A DNA stretch of 64,000 nucleotides from Roseospira visakhapatnamensis (GTDB taxonomy: Bacteria > Pseudomonadota > Alphaproteobacteria > Rhodospirillales > Rhodospirillaceae), in assembly GCF_014197915.1 (NCBI RefSeq), contig NZ_JACIGK010000015.1, forward strand, positions 19,323 to 83,322, written 5' to 3'. The translations under genes were made by a program, and so were the position numbers. Within the stretch, counting starts at the first letter, position 1, and each line of letters starts with the position of its first letter. The notes under the pieces were generated by a model. The model had not been told where the DNA came from and did no database searches. It was given only the letters and a program-made list of their open reading frames with translations. This document shows, piece after piece, positions 40,354-49,737 of the stretch.

Positions 40354-41301
40354 TCAGGTCTCGGAGCGAAACACCTTACCAAGACAGGCCGGCGCGTTCA
40401 GGCGGATTTTGACGCTGTCCCGCGAGATCAGCACCAGCACCAGGATGGTCGCCAGGTAGGGCAGCATGGACAGGACGTGCGGCGACACCGCCAGTCCGGC
40501 CCCCTGGGCGTGAAACTGGATGATGGTCACGCCGCCGAACAGGTAGGCGCCGAGCAGCACCCGGCCGGGCTTCCAGGTGGCGAAAACCACCAGCGCGAGC
40601 GCGATCCAGCCGCGTCCGCTGGTCATGGTCTCCACCCACATCGGGGTATAGACCAGCGACAGGTAGGCGCCGGCCAGCCCGGCCATGGCGCCACCGAACA
40701 GCACGCACAGATAGCGGATGCCGATCACCGGGTAGCCGATGGCATGGGCGGCGGCATGGTTCTCGCCCACCGCGCGGATGATCAGGCCGGCGCGGGTGCG
40801 GTACAGGACCAGGCTGACGGCCAGCGTCAGGGCCAGCGAGGCATAGACCAGCACATCCTGGCCGAACAGCACCGGTCCCAGCAGGGGGATGTCGGTCAGC
40901 CCGGGCACGGACAGCGGCGCCAGCCCGTCGATGGGGATGCCGATGAAGCCCTTGCCGATGAACGCCGACAGCCCGACGCCGAAGATGGTCAGGGCGAGGC
41001 CCGTGGCCACCTGATTGGCCATCAGCGTCAGCGTCAGCACACCGAACAGCAGCGCCATCAGCATGGCCGCCAGCATGGCCGCCAGCACCGCCAGGGGCAG
41101 GCTGCCGCTGGCCACCATGGTGGCGAAGGCGGCGACCGCGCCCACCAGCATCATGCCCTCGACACCCAGGTTGAGGACCCCCGACTTCTCCGCCACCAGT
41201 TCGCCGATGGCCGCCAGGGCGAGCGGCGTGGCGGCGCGGATCATGGCCACCAGCAAGGCCCCCAGGCCGATTATCCAGTCTCCGTGTGCCAGCGCGTCCA
41301 T
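40354..41301 (-). CDS. Nucleoside-type ABC transporter permease (NupQ-like)
   Basis: The 315-residue membrane protein belongs to the BPD_transp_2 family, with 8-10 helices and the family segment EKSGVLNLGVEGMMLVGA. Start at the ATG at 41301, one base after the stop of the other permease. With that permease it forms the channel of the BMP-type importer. Confidence 0.9.
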   Translation of the reverse strand: MDALAHGDWIIGLGALLVAMIRAATPLALAAIGELVAEKSGVLNLGVEGMMLVGAVAAFATMVASGSLPLAVLAAMLAAMLMALLFGVLTLTLMANQVATGLALTIFGVGLSAFIGKGFIGIPIDGLAPLSVPGLTDIPLLGPVLFGQDVLVYASLALTLAVSLVLYRTRAGLIIRAVGENHAAAHAIGYPVIGIRYLCVLFGGAMAGLAGAYLSLVYTPMWVETMTSGRGWIALALVVFATWKPGRVLLGAYLFGGVTIIQFHAQGAGLAVSPHVLSMLPYLATILVLVLISRDSVKIRLNAPACLGKVFRSET

Positions 41302-41302
41302 G

Positions 41303-42445
41303 TCAGGCCGTCTCCCCACGGGGCGCGACGGAGGCCGTCACGGGCGGGCGGCTCCAGCGGACGCGGTGGTGAATCAGCACGTCCGAGGCCAGCAGGAAGA
41401 ACAGCACCATCCCCTGGAACAGGCCGGTGACCGCGCGCGGCAGCCCCAGTTCGATCTGCAAGGTATCCCCGCCCAGGTAGGTCAGCGCCATGAACAGGCC
41501 GGCCAGCAGAATCCCCAGCGGATGCAGCCGGCCCAGGAAGGCGACGATGATGGCGGTGAAGCCGTAGCCGGGCGAGATCTGGGTGTGCAACTGGCCGATG
41601 GGGCCCGCGACCTCGACCATACCGGCCAGGCCGGACAGCCCGCCGCCGCACAGCAGGCCCAACCACACCACCCGGGCGCCGCTGAACCCCGCGTAGCCGC
41701 CGGCCCGGGGCGCCAGCCCCACCACCTTGATCTGGAAGCCGATGAACGAGCGCATCAGCAGCACCCAGGCTCCGGCCACCGCCGCCAGGGCGAACAGGGC
41801 GCCGATGTGCAGCCGTGTTCCCGACACCAGCGCGGGCAACAAGGCCGCGTCGCCGAACAGCGCCGATTCCGGGAAGTTGAAGCCCATCGGGTCGCGCCAG
41901 GGGCCATGCACCAGATAGCCCAGCAGAAAGCCGGCCACGTAGGTGAGCATCAGGCTGACCAGGATCTCGTTGGCGTTGAAGCGGGTGCGCAGCAAGGCCG
42001 GGATGGCCGCCCAGGCCATGCCCCCGAGGATGCCCATGACCATCATGCCCGGCAGCAGCCAGGGGCCACCGCCGTCGGTGAACGCCTCGCCCGCCCACAG
42101 CGCCAGCCCGCCGGCGAAGATCGCCCCCAGGATCAGTTGGCCCTCGGCGCCGATGTTCCAGACGTTGCCGCGAAAACCCACCGCGAGCCCGGTGGCGCAC
42201 AGCACCAGGGGGGTGGCCTTCACGAACAACTCGCTGAGGCCGAAGGTGGTGGTCAAGGGCGCGACGAAGAACACGTATAGCGCCCGCAGCGGATCATGCC
42301 CCAGGGCGGCGAACAGCACCGCGCCGGCCATCACCGTCAGGCCGGCGGCCACCAGCGGCGTGAGATACACCATGGCCCGCGACCGCTCGGCCCGCGCCTC
42401 CAGCCGGGGTCCCCCCACCCTAAACCTCATGCCCCGTATCCTCAT
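41303..42445 (-). CDS. Nucleoside-type ABC transporter permease (NupP-like)
   Basis: The 380-residue membrane protein is the second BPD_transp_2 subunit, with a cytoplasmic N-terminus, about ten helices and the motif GNVWNIGAEGQLILGAI. The ATG at 42445 follows AGGAGACGGGGC and overlaps the ATPase stop by 26 bases; an ATG at 42430 is possible. The two candidate starts lie in a small duplication of GGGGCATGAGG. Confidence 0.9.
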   Translation of the reverse strand: MRIRGMRFRVGGPRLEARAERSRAMVYLTPLVAAGLTVMAGAVLFAALGHDPLRALYVFFVAPLTTTFGLSELFVKATPLVLCATGLAVGFRGNVWNIGAEGQLILGAIFAGGLALWAGEAFTDGGGPWLLPGMMVMGILGGMAWAAIPALLRTRFNANEILVSLMLTYVAGFLLGYLVHGPWRDPMGFNFPESALFGDAALLPALVSGTRLHIGALFALAAVAGAWVLLMRSFIGFQIKVVGLAPRAGGYAGFSGARVVWLGLLCGGGLSGLAGMVEVAGPIGQLHTQISPGYGFTAIIVAFLGRLHPLGILLAGLFMALTYLGGDTLQIELGLPRAVTGLFQGMVLFFLLASDVLIHHRVRWSRPPVTASVAPRGETA

Positions 42446-44057
42446 GCCCCGTCTCCTGACCCCCGACCGTCGGGCGTCGGCCCGTGGGGGCGGCCTCGAA
42501 CAGCCCGCCCGTCGTCAGGCCGCCCATCATCCCCCCCATCATCACCCCCATGTCCTCGGCCGTGACCGCGTGTGTCGGCCGGCTCTCCGACAGGTGTCCG
42601 CCGGCGATCACGGCGATGCGGTCGGACAGCACGTACAGTTCGTCCAGGTCCTGGGAAATGACCAGCACCGCCGCGCCCCGGTCGCGGAGCGTGACCAGCG
42701 CCTGATGAATGGCGGCGGCCGAGCCCGCGTCCACGCCCCAGGTGGGATGCGCGGCCACCAGGACCTGGGGATCCTGCAGGATCTCCCGGCCGATGATGAA
42801 CTTTTGCAGGTTGCCGCCGGACAGGCTGCGGGCCTCGGCGTCGCTGCCGTGGGCGATGACGTTGAAGGTGCTCATGACGGTGCGGGCGAAGCCGTGGGTA
42901 TGGCGGCCGCGCACCAGGCCGCCCTTCACCAGGCCGCCGTGCCGCCAGGCCGACAGCAGGGCGTTCTCGGCCAGCGAGAGTTCCGGCACCGCGCCCTGGC
43001 CCAGGCGTTCCTCGGGCACCACCGCCATGCCCAGCGCGCGGCGCGGCCCCGGCCCCAGGTCGGCCACCGGCCGGCCGGCGATGCGGATGGCACCGGCGCG
43101 GGCCAGCAGGCGCTCCCCCGACAGGGCGCGCATCAGCTGGTTCTGGCCGTTGCCGGCCACCCCGGCGATGCCCAGGATCTCGCCGGGGCGGACCGAGAGG
43201 CTGATTTCGTGCAGGTCGGTTCCGTAAGGATCGTCGCTGTCCAGGCTGAGGGTGTCCACCTCCAGCAGGGGGCGCGCGGCCTCGGCGGCGGTGTCGGCGC
43301 GGTCGGTCAGGTCGGGCGGGTCGCTGCCGATCATCATCCGCGCCAGCGAGCGCGCGGTCTCGGCGCGCGGATCGACGGTCGCCACGCGGCGGCCGCCGCG
43401 CAGCACCGAGGCGCGGTCGCACAGGGCGCGGATCTCGTCCAGCTTGTGGGAGATGTAGAGCACCGAACGCCCCTCGTCCCGAAGGCGGCGCAGCACCGCG
43501 AACAGGGCCAGCGCCTCCTTGGGCGTCAGCACCGAGGTCGGCTCGTCCAGGATGATCAGCTTGGGGTCGCCCAGCAGGCAGCGCACGATCTCCACGCGCT
43601 GGCGCTCGCCCATCGACAGTTCATGAACGTGGCGGTCGGGTTCCAGTGCCAGGCCGTAGCCGTCCGAGACCGCGCGGATGCGGTCGCGCAGACGGGCGAC
43701 CGAGCCTCCGCCCTCCAGGCCCAGGGCCACGTTCTCGGCGACCGTCAGGGAGTCGAACAGGGCAAAGTGCTGGAACACCATGCCGATGCCCAGCCGCCGG
43801 GCCTCGGCCGGGCTGGTGATCCGCACCGGTCGGCCTTCCCAGGTCATGGTGCCCGAGTCGGCCGCCAGAACCCCGTGGACGATCTTCATCAGGGTGGATT
43901 TGCCGGCGCCGTTCTCGCCCAGCAGGGCATGGATTTCGCCGGCCTCCACCGTCAGGTCCACATGGTCGTTGACCAGGACGCCGGGAAAGCTCTTGCAGAT
44001 GCCGCGAAGCGCCAGGCGTGGCGAGGCGCCCGGGGGGGACGTGGCGCTGTTGTCCAT
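42420..44057 (-). CDS. Nucleoside-type ABC transporter ATPase with two nucleotide-binding domains (NupO-like)
   Basis: The 545-residue protein has two ABC domains. The first has an intact Walker A GENGAGKST, signature LSMGERQRVEI and Walker B IILDEPTSVL. The second (about 285-510) has a degenerate Walker A GVAGNGQNQL but an intact signature LSGGNLQKFIIGRE, the asymmetry seen in RbsA- and NupO-type ATPases. The last 35 residues are a His/Gly/Thr tail. It is the promoter-proximal gene of the importer operon. Confidence 0.93.
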   Translation of the reverse strand: MDNSATSPPGASPRLALRGICKSFPGVLVNDHVDLTVEAGEIHALLGENGAGKSTLMKIVHGVLAADSGTMTWEGRPVRITSPAEARRLGIGMVFQHFALFDSLTVAENVALGLEGGGSVARLRDRIRAVSDGYGLALEPDRHVHELSMGERQRVEIVRCLLGDPKLIILDEPTSVLTPKEALALFAVLRRLRDEGRSVLYISHKLDEIRALCDRASVLRGGRRVATVDPRAETARSLARMMIGSDPPDLTDRADTAAEAARPLLEVDTLSLDSDDPYGTDLHEISLSVRPGEILGIAGVAGNGQNQLMRALSGERLLARAGAIRIAGRPVADLGPGPRRALGMAVVPEERLGQGAVPELSLAENALLSAWRHGGLVKGGLVRGRHTHGFARTVMSTFNVIAHGSDAEARSLSGGNLQKFIIGREILQDPQVLVAAHPTWGVDAGSAAAIHQALVTLRDRGAAVLVISQDLDELYVLSDRIAVIAGGHLSESRPTHAVTAEDMGVMMGGMMGGLTTGGLFEAAPTGRRPTVGGQETGHEDTGHEV

Positions 44058-44371
44058 GACCGCCCGTATGGGGAAAAATTGACAGTGGCCAACCGACGGC
44101 GGACTGCCGTATGCCGGTCAGCCGGCGTCACCGCGCCGATGCCACAAGGCGGCATACGCTCCAGAACCCGACGGATCGGGCCAAGGACGACCGGTCCCAG
44201 GGTGCTCGACGGCGAGCGCGGGCGCACGGTGCCAGCCTGCGGCGGGGTTGGCAAGCGGTGTTTGGTGGCGGCGCGCGAACCGGCGCCGAACATGCAACCG
44301 GCCTCCCCCGGGGGAGGGGAGGCCGGCGCGCGAGGGCCAGGGATGACAGCGTCCGGATGCCGAAGGGGGGC
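44058..44371. other. 314-base gap with a strong stem-loop
   Basis: No gene is credible. The segment upstream of the ABC ATPase should hold that operon's promoter (AT-richer patch around 44070-44085, GGGGAAAAATTGACAG), but no clear -10 is seen. The part nearest the DUF1127 gene holds the stem-loop at 44298-44326. Confidence 0.4.
44298..44326 (-). terminator. Stem-loop, possible terminator of the DUF1127 gene
   Basis: CCGGCCTCCCC (44298-44308) pairs perfectly with GGGGAGGCCGG (44316-44326) around a seven-base loop. It lies 45 bases beyond the DUF1127 stop codon. On the minus strand it is followed by TTGCATGTT rather than a T-run, so termination efficiency is doubtful. Confidence 0.5.
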
Positions 44372-44653
44372 TCAGGCGATCCAGAACGGTTTCCTGATCT
44401 CCTGGTGGACCTCGTCTTGGTGCAGGCCGATGTCGCGCAGCAGGCGCGCATCCAGGCCGGCCAGTTGTCGGCGGGTCTCGGCGCGGGTCTGCCATGTGAC
44501 CAGCAGGCGGCCCAGGACTCCGAGCGAGGCCAAGGGCGCGCCGCCTGAGTGACGCGCGATGCCCACCGTGCTCCCCAGGGCAGCGATCGCGCCACCGGAC
44601 GGCAGCGGGGCCTTGACGGCGATGGGCGCGGAAGACACGGAAACGGCGCGCAT
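44372..44653 (-). CDS. DUF1127-domain small protein
   Basis: The 93-residue protein has an Ala/Ser/Gly-rich N-terminal half. Its C-terminal DUF1127 motif is WQTRAETRRQLAGLDARLLRDIGL (shown here only as a pattern: R-x-L-x-x-L-x-x-x-L-L-x-D-I-G-L). Proteins with this Arg-rich domain are linked to phosphate/carbon sensing and RNA turnover in other alphaproteobacteria. AAGGAG lies 10 bases before the ATG at 44653; the longer frame upstream looks non-coding. It is divergent from the lipid kinase gene. Confidence 0.85.
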   Translation of the reverse strand: MRAVSVSSAPIAVKAPLPSGGAIAALGSTVGIARHSGGAPLASLGVLGRLLVTWQTRAETRRQLAGLDARLLRDIGLHQDEVHQEIRKPFWIA

Positions 44654-45007
44654 GGCGGATACTCCTTGTCCCGAGGGAGGGGCGGGGCTGTGCCACCCGG
44701 TCACCCTGTCAAGGTGAACCCGCGCCGCCGTCTTCACAAACGAGACTTTCTCGCACCATGCATGAGGGATTTTTGGGCTCTGTCGCGCGACGGCGTTCCG
44801 TTTTCGTGCCGGACGCGCCATGCTGAGGTCGCGCGTGGGGCTTGGGGGCGCCTCGTCCGCAAGGACGGCGACACCACCCGCGCGATCGGCCATGATCTTC
44901 CCACCCGCCGGCGGTCACGACGGGGGCTTCTGGACCGCCGTCGGTCGAGGCGCCGGGGCACGATGGCACGATGGCACGACGCGACGATGGAAGGATGACC
45001 CACTCGG
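44654..45007. other. 354-base divergent intergenic region
   Basis: No gene is credible. It separates the DUF1127 gene and the lipid kinase gene and should contain both promoters. A TTGACA on the minus strand (44712-44707) lacks a matching -10. Short direct repeats (GATGGCACGATGGCACGA near 44960-44980) are present. Confidence 0.4.
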
Positions 45008-46081
45008 ATGCATGAGACCGACAAGAGGCCGACGGACCCCGGGGCGGTGACGGACGAGGCGCCGCCCGCCGACGACGCGCCCGGGGCCGTCACGGTTCTG
45101 GTGAACAGTGGCGCCGGATCCCTCGTGGGCCAGCCGGGGGCCGCCGAGGCGCTGGCCGACGGTCTGGTCAAGGCCCTCGCTGATCGCGGGATCACCGCGA
45201 CCCCGCGCCTGGCGTCGGGACCCGATCTGATGACCGCCAGCCGCGCCGCGATCGCCGACCGGGCGGCGGCGGTGGTGGTGGTCGGCGGGGACGGGACGAT
45301 TGCCACGGTGGCCGGGGAACTGGCCGGGACGGATGTGCCGATGGCCGTGCTGCCGCTGGGCACGGCCAACCTGCTGGCGCGCGACCTGACCATGCCCGAG
45401 GATCCGACGGAGGCCGTGGCCGCCCTGGCCGATGGCGTCGTGGGGCGGATCGATGTCGGGTGGCTCAACGGGCGGGTGTTCCTCAACAACGTGGTGCTGG
45501 GTCTGATGCCCAACCTCGCGCGCCAGCGCGAACGCTTCCGGGGAGCCATGACCCCGGTCATCTGGGCACGGCTTCTGGTGCGGATGGCCCTGGCCATGCG
45601 GCGCAACCCCCGCCTGCGGGTGGTGCTGGCCACGGAACGGCGCTATCTGCGCGTCAAGACCCATGCCCTGGTGGTCGCCGACAACGCCTATCGGGCGCAG
45701 CCGGGGCTGCTGGTGCGCCGGGACTCGCTGGGCGGCGGTGCCATGGCGATCTATGTGGCCAGGCATCGCAGTCCCTGGCGGATGCTGCGGCTCGCCATGG
45801 GCGTCGTCACCGGCAACTGGCGCGCCGACACCGACCTGCTGACCGATCACGCGCAGCGCCTGACCGTCCTGGCGCGCCGCCGCGCGTTGCGGGTCACGGT
45901 GGACGGCGAGGTGGTGTTGCTGCGCCCGCCGCTGCGGTTCCGCCTGCAGCCGGCGGCGCTCCGGGTCTGGGTGCCGGCGGCCGCAGGCTCGGTCCTGGCC
46001 GCTCCGGGCGAACCGGTGTCGGCTGTCCCCGGGCTGGTTGGCCGGCCGGCGGGCGGTCCACCGGAGGCGCGGAATGACTAG
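45008..46081 (+). CDS. Diacylglycerol/sphingosine-kinase-like lipid kinase (DAGK family)
   Basis: The 357-residue protein has a DAGK catalytic domain with NSGAGSL, VVGGDGTIATVAGEL (the GGDGT nucleotide motif) and the substrate-loop PLGTANLLARDL. The YegS-like C-terminal beta domain contains FLNNVVLGLMP and VTVDGEVVLL. Relatives phosphorylate membrane lipids; the natural substrate here is unknown. The first 25 residues are a disordered acidic/Pro lead. The start has no strong ribosome-binding site. Confidence 0.9.
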   Translation: MHETDKRPTDPGAVTDEAPPADDAPGAVTVLVNSGAGSLVGQPGAAEALADGLVKALADRGITATPRLASGPDLMTASRAAIADRAAAVVVVGGDGTIATVAGELAGTDVPMAVLPLGTANLLARDLTMPEDPTEAVAALADGVVGRIDVGWLNGRVFLNNVVLGLMPNLARQRERFRGAMTPVIWARLLVRMALAMRRNPRLRVVLATERRYLRVKTHALVVADNAYRAQPGLLVRRDSLGGGAMAIYVARHRSPWRMLRLAMGVVTGNWRADTDLLTDHAQRLTVLARRRALRVTVDGEVVLLRPPLRFRLQPAALRVWVPAAAGSVLAAPGEPVSAVPGLVGRPAGGPPEARND

Positions 46082-46171
46082 CCCTCACCCGGGGCTCGAC
46101 AAGGCCGAGCGCATGGTGGGCCGGACTCGGTGCGTCGAGGCGCGCGGTCCCGTGACCCAGCGCCACGCCGC

Positions 46172-46864
46172 ATGACCGATCCGGCCGCCGACCTGATGAC
46201 CGAGGTGCGTGCCCTGGCGCCCGCCGACGGCGCGCCCGGCTTCGCCACCCTGCTGGCCGACCCGCCGTGGCGCTTCGCCAACCGCACCGGCAAGATGGCG
46301 CCGGAGCATCGCCGGCTGTCCCGCTACGGCACCCTGACCGTGGACGAGATCGCCGCGCTGCCGGTGGCCGGCCTGATGGCCGAACCGGCGCACTGCTATC
46401 TGTGGGTGCCCAACGCGCTGCTGCCCGAGGGGCTGGCGGTGCTGGCCGCCTGGGGGTTCGCCTACAAGACCAACCTGATCTGGCACAAGGTGCGCAAGGA
46501 CGGCGGCAGCGACGGGCGCGGCGTCGGATTCTACTTCCGCAATGTCACCGAGATCTGCCTGTTCGGCGTGCGGGGGCGCAATGCCCGCACCCGCGAGGCC
46601 GGCCGCCGCCAGGTGAACCTGCTCGCCAGCCGCAAGCGCGAGCACTCCCGCAAGCCCGACGAGCAGTACGCCCTGATCGAGGCGTGCTCGCCCGGGCCGT
46701 ACCTGGAGCTGTTCGCGCGGGGCACCCGCCCCGGCTGGGTCACATGGGGGGATCAGGCCGATGCGGAGTACGCGCCGGACTGGGCCACCTATCCGCGCCA
46801 CAGCCGCGCGGCCCCTGGGTTGGAAGCCCCTGGGTTGGAACGGGATCGGGACAGTCTTGACTGA
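46172..46864 (+). CDS. MT-A70-family N6-adenine methyltransferase (orphan)
   Basis: The 230-residue protein has the catalytic motif DPPW (LLADPPWRF), CYLWVPNALLPEG and KTNLIWHKVRKDG, and a C-terminal SAM/target segment FARGTRPGWVTWG. MT-A70 proteins methylate adenine N6 in DNA or RNA; bacterial ones are often phage- or island-borne. No restriction gene adjoins it. It sits 250 bases upstream of a tRNA-Ser and an integrase remnant. The C-terminus has a duplicated APGLE-APGLE from a 15-base DNA repeat. Start at the ATG giving MTDPAADLM; an upstream GTG is in frame. Confidence 0.88.
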   Translation: MTDPAADLMTEVRALAPADGAPGFATLLADPPWRFANRTGKMAPEHRRLSRYGTLTVDEIAALPVAGLMAEPAHCYLWVPNALLPEGLAVLAAWGFAYKTNLIWHKVRKDGGSDGRGVGFYFRNVTEICLFGVRGRNARTREAGRRQVNLLASRKREHSRKPDEQYALIEACSPGPYLELFARGTRPGWVTWGDQADAEYAPDWATYPRHSRAAPGLEAPGLERDRDSLD

Positions 46865-47111
46865 GACCAGCGGCGGCCGAGCGTGACTTTCCGCATTGGG
46901 GCGGGTTGCCGGTGCCCCGTTTCAAGAAGGACCAGGCACCGGCCCGTGCCCCACCCGGCCCGTGGCAACCCGTTTCCACTGACGGGAGGCTCCGGGGATT
47001 GACCCCGGCGAGGGCGTCGGACAAAAAGGGCGTCGGCGTGGGCACGACCTCGGACGCGCCGGCGGTGCCGTGCGTGTACTCTCCCGGGGGCATGCGGTCC
47101 GCGACAGGCAC

Positions 47112-47201
47112 GGATGGGTGGCCGAGGGGTTTAAGGCACCGGTCTTGAAAACCGGCAGACGGGCGACCGTCTCGTGGGTTCGAATCCCACCCCATCCGCC
47201 A
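47112..47201 (+). tRNA. tRNA-Ser (anticodon TGA)
   Basis: The 90-base class II tRNA has acceptor arms GGATGGG and CCCATCC with G73 and an encoded CCA. The D arm contains GGTTTAAGGC-type sequence. The anticodon loop CTTGAAA has TGA at 47146-47148, read as serine (UCA codons). The long variable arm is CAGACGGGCGACCGTCTC and the T arm GTGGGTTCGAATCCCAC. A leftward ORF beginning MGWDSNPRDG across this gene is the usual antisense artefact. Confidence 0.97.
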
Positions 47202-47211
47202 CTTCTGTGTT

Positions 47212-47247
47212 TTCGAGGATCGCCGTGCGTTCGCCGCTGTCCTCGAA
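47212..47247 (+). terminator. Possible tRNA-Ser terminator stem-loop
   Basis: TTCGAGGA (47212-47219) pairs with TCCTCGAA (47240-47247) around a 20-base loop that can form further pairs, starting 11 bases after the tRNA. The following TGCTTTG is only weakly T-rich. Confidence 0.4.
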
Positions 47248-47381
47248 TGCTTTGAAATAAATCGTTCTTCTGTCTACCGTCGTCGTCATGTGTCACGCTG
47301 AATCGCGCGGCGTGTGGTGGGTCATGTGGTGGGGTGAAATCGGCTCGTCGGCTGTCCCACCACATCGGGTGGAGGGAAGCG

Positions 47382-47609
47382 GTGGCCAAGAGCACATTCG
47401 CGCTGACGGCGCGCGGGGTCCGGACCCTGACCACGCCGGGCTGTCACGCCGACGGAGGCGGCCTGTACCTGCGCATCAGCGCGGCCGGCAACAAGACCTG
47501 GGAATACCGGTTCCAGATAGCCGGTCGGCGCCGGCATATGGGCCTGGGCCGAGTCGATGACGTGAGCCTGGCGAACGCGCGTGAGCTGGCCGGCGCCGCG
47601 CGCCGCCTG
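47382..47609 (+). pseudogene. 5' remnant of a P4-type tyrosine integrase
   Basis: From a GTG with GGAGGGAAG upstream, about 75 residues match the N-terminal (DUF4102) arm-binding domain of P4-type integrases: KSTFALTARGVRTLT, HADGGGLYLRIS, NKTWEYRFQIAGRRRHMGLG and SLANARELAGAARRL. Homology then stops abruptly near 47609 and the frame runs into unrelated low-GC sequence (to a stop at 47798). The core-binding and catalytic domains are gone. It lies 180 bases downstream of tRNA-Ser, the classical target and position for such integrases, so this is a scar of an integrated element. Confidence 0.82.
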
Positions 47610-47812
47610 AACCATCACCCACCACCCCACAAGGGAGCCCTTCAGAGCTTACGAACCCACCGAACCTGTCCAAACAATCGGGACCACCTCAATCAGCCCG
47701 TCGATTTCCGAAAGCCAAACCAAAAACGTGTCCCGATCCATGCGCACCTCCCAGATTCAATCTTCCCCATAATACCAAAACCGGGAATGCATATCTAACG
47801 CTAATTGAGCCT
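47610..47812. other. Low-GC filler segment within the integration scar
   Basis: Base composition drops clearly below that of the surrounding genes and no long ORF exists. On the minus strand a 30-codon ORF (47741-47649, starting MDRDTFLVWLSEIDG) has an AGGTGCGC-type leader and vaguely resembles the first residues of IS1595-type transposases; it ends in TAA. This is most likely leftover mobile DNA, not a functional gene. Confidence 0.35.
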
Positions 47813-47972
47813 TTTGAGAAGTACGCCGTCGGAGATGGTGAAGCGCACTATCTCTCCGGCGGCCTCGGCGCCTCGCGACAGAGACGGATCACGGCCTTCA
47901 TCGACGCCAACCTCGACCGCACCGTCCCGCTTTCCGAGATGGCCAGGACCGTCGGCCTCCGGCGCGTCGGGC
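47813..47972 (+). pseudogene. Fragment of an AraC-family regulator
   Basis: In the plus frame from 47813 the translation includes HYLSGGLGASRQRR and then ITAFIDANLDRTVPLSEMA, continuing ARTVGL. This is the entry to the AraC DNA-binding domain (helix before the first helix-turn-helix). It has no start codon of its own, and the homology ends at the convergent guaA stop at 47973, so the rest of the helix-turn-helix is missing. It is a truncated remnant trapped between the integrase fragment and guaA. Confidence 0.65.
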
Positions 47973-49523
47973 TCATTCCCACTCGATGGTGCCCGGTGGC
48001 TTTGAGGTGATGTCGTAGACCACCCGGTTGACGCCGCGCACCTCGTTGATGATGCGGTTGGCGACGCGGCCGAGGAAGGTGTGGTCGAAGGGGTAGTAGT
48101 CGGCGGTCATGCCGTCGGTGGCGGTGACGGCTCGCAGGGCGATCACGTGGTCGTGGGTGCGGCCGTCCCCCATGACGCCCACGCTGCGTACCGGCAGCAG
48201 CACGGCGAAGGCCTGCCAGATGGCGTCGTACAGGCCGGCGCGCGCGATCTCTTCCAGATAGATGACGTCGGCCTTACGCAAGGTGTCCAGCTTCTCGCGC
48301 GTCACCGGCTGGTCGGGCAGGCGGATCGCCAGGCCCGGCCCCGGGAAGGGGTGACGGCCGATCATGGTCTCGGGCAGGCCCAGTTCGCGCCCCAGCGCGC
48401 GCACCTCGTCCTTGAACAGCTCCCGCAGCGGCTCCACCAGGGCCATGTTCATGCGCTCGGGCAGGCCGCCCACGTTGTGGTGCGACTTGATGGTCACCGA
48501 GGGGCCGCCGGCGAACGACACCGACTCGATCACGTCCGGATACAGCGTGCCCTGGGCCAGGAAGTCGGCGCCGCCCAGCTTGCCGGCCTCGTCCTCGAAC
48601 ACGTCGATGAACAGCTTGCCGATGGTCTTGCGCTTGACCTCGGGGTCGGTGACGCCGTCCAGCGCGTCGAGGAACAGGTCGTCGGCATGGCGCACCACGA
48701 GACGGATGTTGAAACGGTCGCGGAAGACGGCCTCCACCTGCTCGCTCTCGCCCTGGCGCATCAGGCCGTGATCCACATAGACGCAGGCGAGTTGCTCGCC
48801 CACCGCCTCGTGCACCAGGGCGGCCGTCACGGCGCTGTCCACGCCGCCGGACAGGCCGCACAGCACCCGTCCGGCGCCCACCTGGGCGCGGATGCGGGCG
48901 ATGGCCTGATCCTTGAACGCGGCCATGGTCCAGTCCCCGGCGCAGCCGCACACCCCGTGGGTGAAGGCCCGCAGCAGCGCGGCGCCATGGGGTGTGTGGG
49001 TGACCTCCGGGTGGAACTGCACGCCGTAGAAGCGCCGGTCGTCGTCGGCGATGGCGGCACAGGGCGCGCCGTCGCTGGTACCGACCACGCGGAAGCCGGG
49101 GGCCAGGTGATCCACGCGGTCGCCGTGGCTCATCCACACCTGCTCGCGCTCGCCCACCGCCCACACGTCGTGGAACAGGGCGCAGTCGGCGGTGACGTCC
49201 AGGAAGGCGCGGCCGAACTCGCGATGGTCGGACGAGGCGACGCGCCCGCCCAGTTGTTCCACCATGGTCTGCTGGCCATAACAGATGCCCAGCACCGGCA
49301 GGCCCAGGGTGAACAGGCCCTGGGGGGCGCGTGGGGTGTCGATTTCGGTCACCGACGCCGGACTGCCGGACAGGATCACACCGCGGGGGTCGAACGCGCG
49401 GATGCTGTCCTCGCTGACCCTGTTGAACGGGTGGATCTCGCAGTACACGCCGGATTCCCGCACGCGCCGCGCGATCAGCTGGGTGACCTGGGATCCGAAG
49501 TCGATGATGAGGATGCGGTCCAT
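47973..49523 (-). CDS. guaA: GMP synthase (glutamine-hydrolysing)
   Basis: The 516-residue enzyme converts XMP to GMP. It has an N-terminal amidotransferase with Cys in GICYGQQ and QFHPE, an ATP pyrophosphatase domain with the P loop [10 protein letters not shown], and the dimerisation domain with [11 protein letters not shown] and the ending KPPGTIEWE. The ATG at 49523 gives [12 protein letters not shown]. Its 3' end abuts the integration scar; guaA 3' ends are themselves known integration sites in some bacteria. Confidence 0.98.
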   Translation of the reverse strand: MDRILIIDFGSQVTQLIARRVRESGVYCEIHPFNRVSEDSIRAFDPRGVILSGSPASVTEIDTPRAPQGLFTLGLPVLGICYGQQTMVEQLGGRVASSDHREFGRAFLDVTADCALFHDVWAVGEREQVWMSHGDRVDHLAPGFRVVGTSDGAPCAAIADDDRRFYGVQFHPEVTHTPHGAALLRAFTHGVCGCAGDWTMAAFKDQAIARIRAQVGAGRVLCGLSGGVDSAVTAALVHEAVGEQLACVYVDHGLMRQGESEQVEAVFRDRFNIRLVVRHADDLFLDALDGVTDPEVKRKTIGKLFIDVFEDEAGKLGGADFLAQGTLYPDVIESVSFAGGPSVTIKSHHNVGGLPERMNMALVEPLRELFKDEVRALGRELGLPETMIGRHPFPGPGLAIRLPDQPVTREKLDTLRKADVIYLEEIARAGLYDAIWQAFAVLLPVRSVGVMGDGRTHDHVIALRAVTATDGMTADYYPFDHTFLGRVANRIINEVRGVNRVVYDITSKPPGTIEWE

Positions 49524-49737
49524 GGTCGGACGGGCTCCGTGGTGGTCCGGGGGCGGACGACGACTCGAGGCACCGGTGGCCGCCCGTGACGGACGAGCAC
49601 GACACACCCGTCCCGCGACCACGGACACCGGCGGTCGTCGTCATGAGGCGTTGGTATAGCGTCAACCGAGGCCGCGGCGCCACGGGCACGTGGTCGCGAT
49701 ATCCTCGACGGTGGCGCCGCCCGGGGCCGGACCGGCG

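Noticed and set aside
44707-44712. TTGACA on the minus strand upstream of the DUF1127 gene
   Set aside because: No -10-like hexamer at 16-18 bases; the spacer is followed by GC-rich sequence.
46740-47195. Leftward ORF beginning MGWDSNPRDG
   Set aside because: It is the well-known spurious translation antisense to a tRNA T-arm/acceptor region, here tRNA-Ser.
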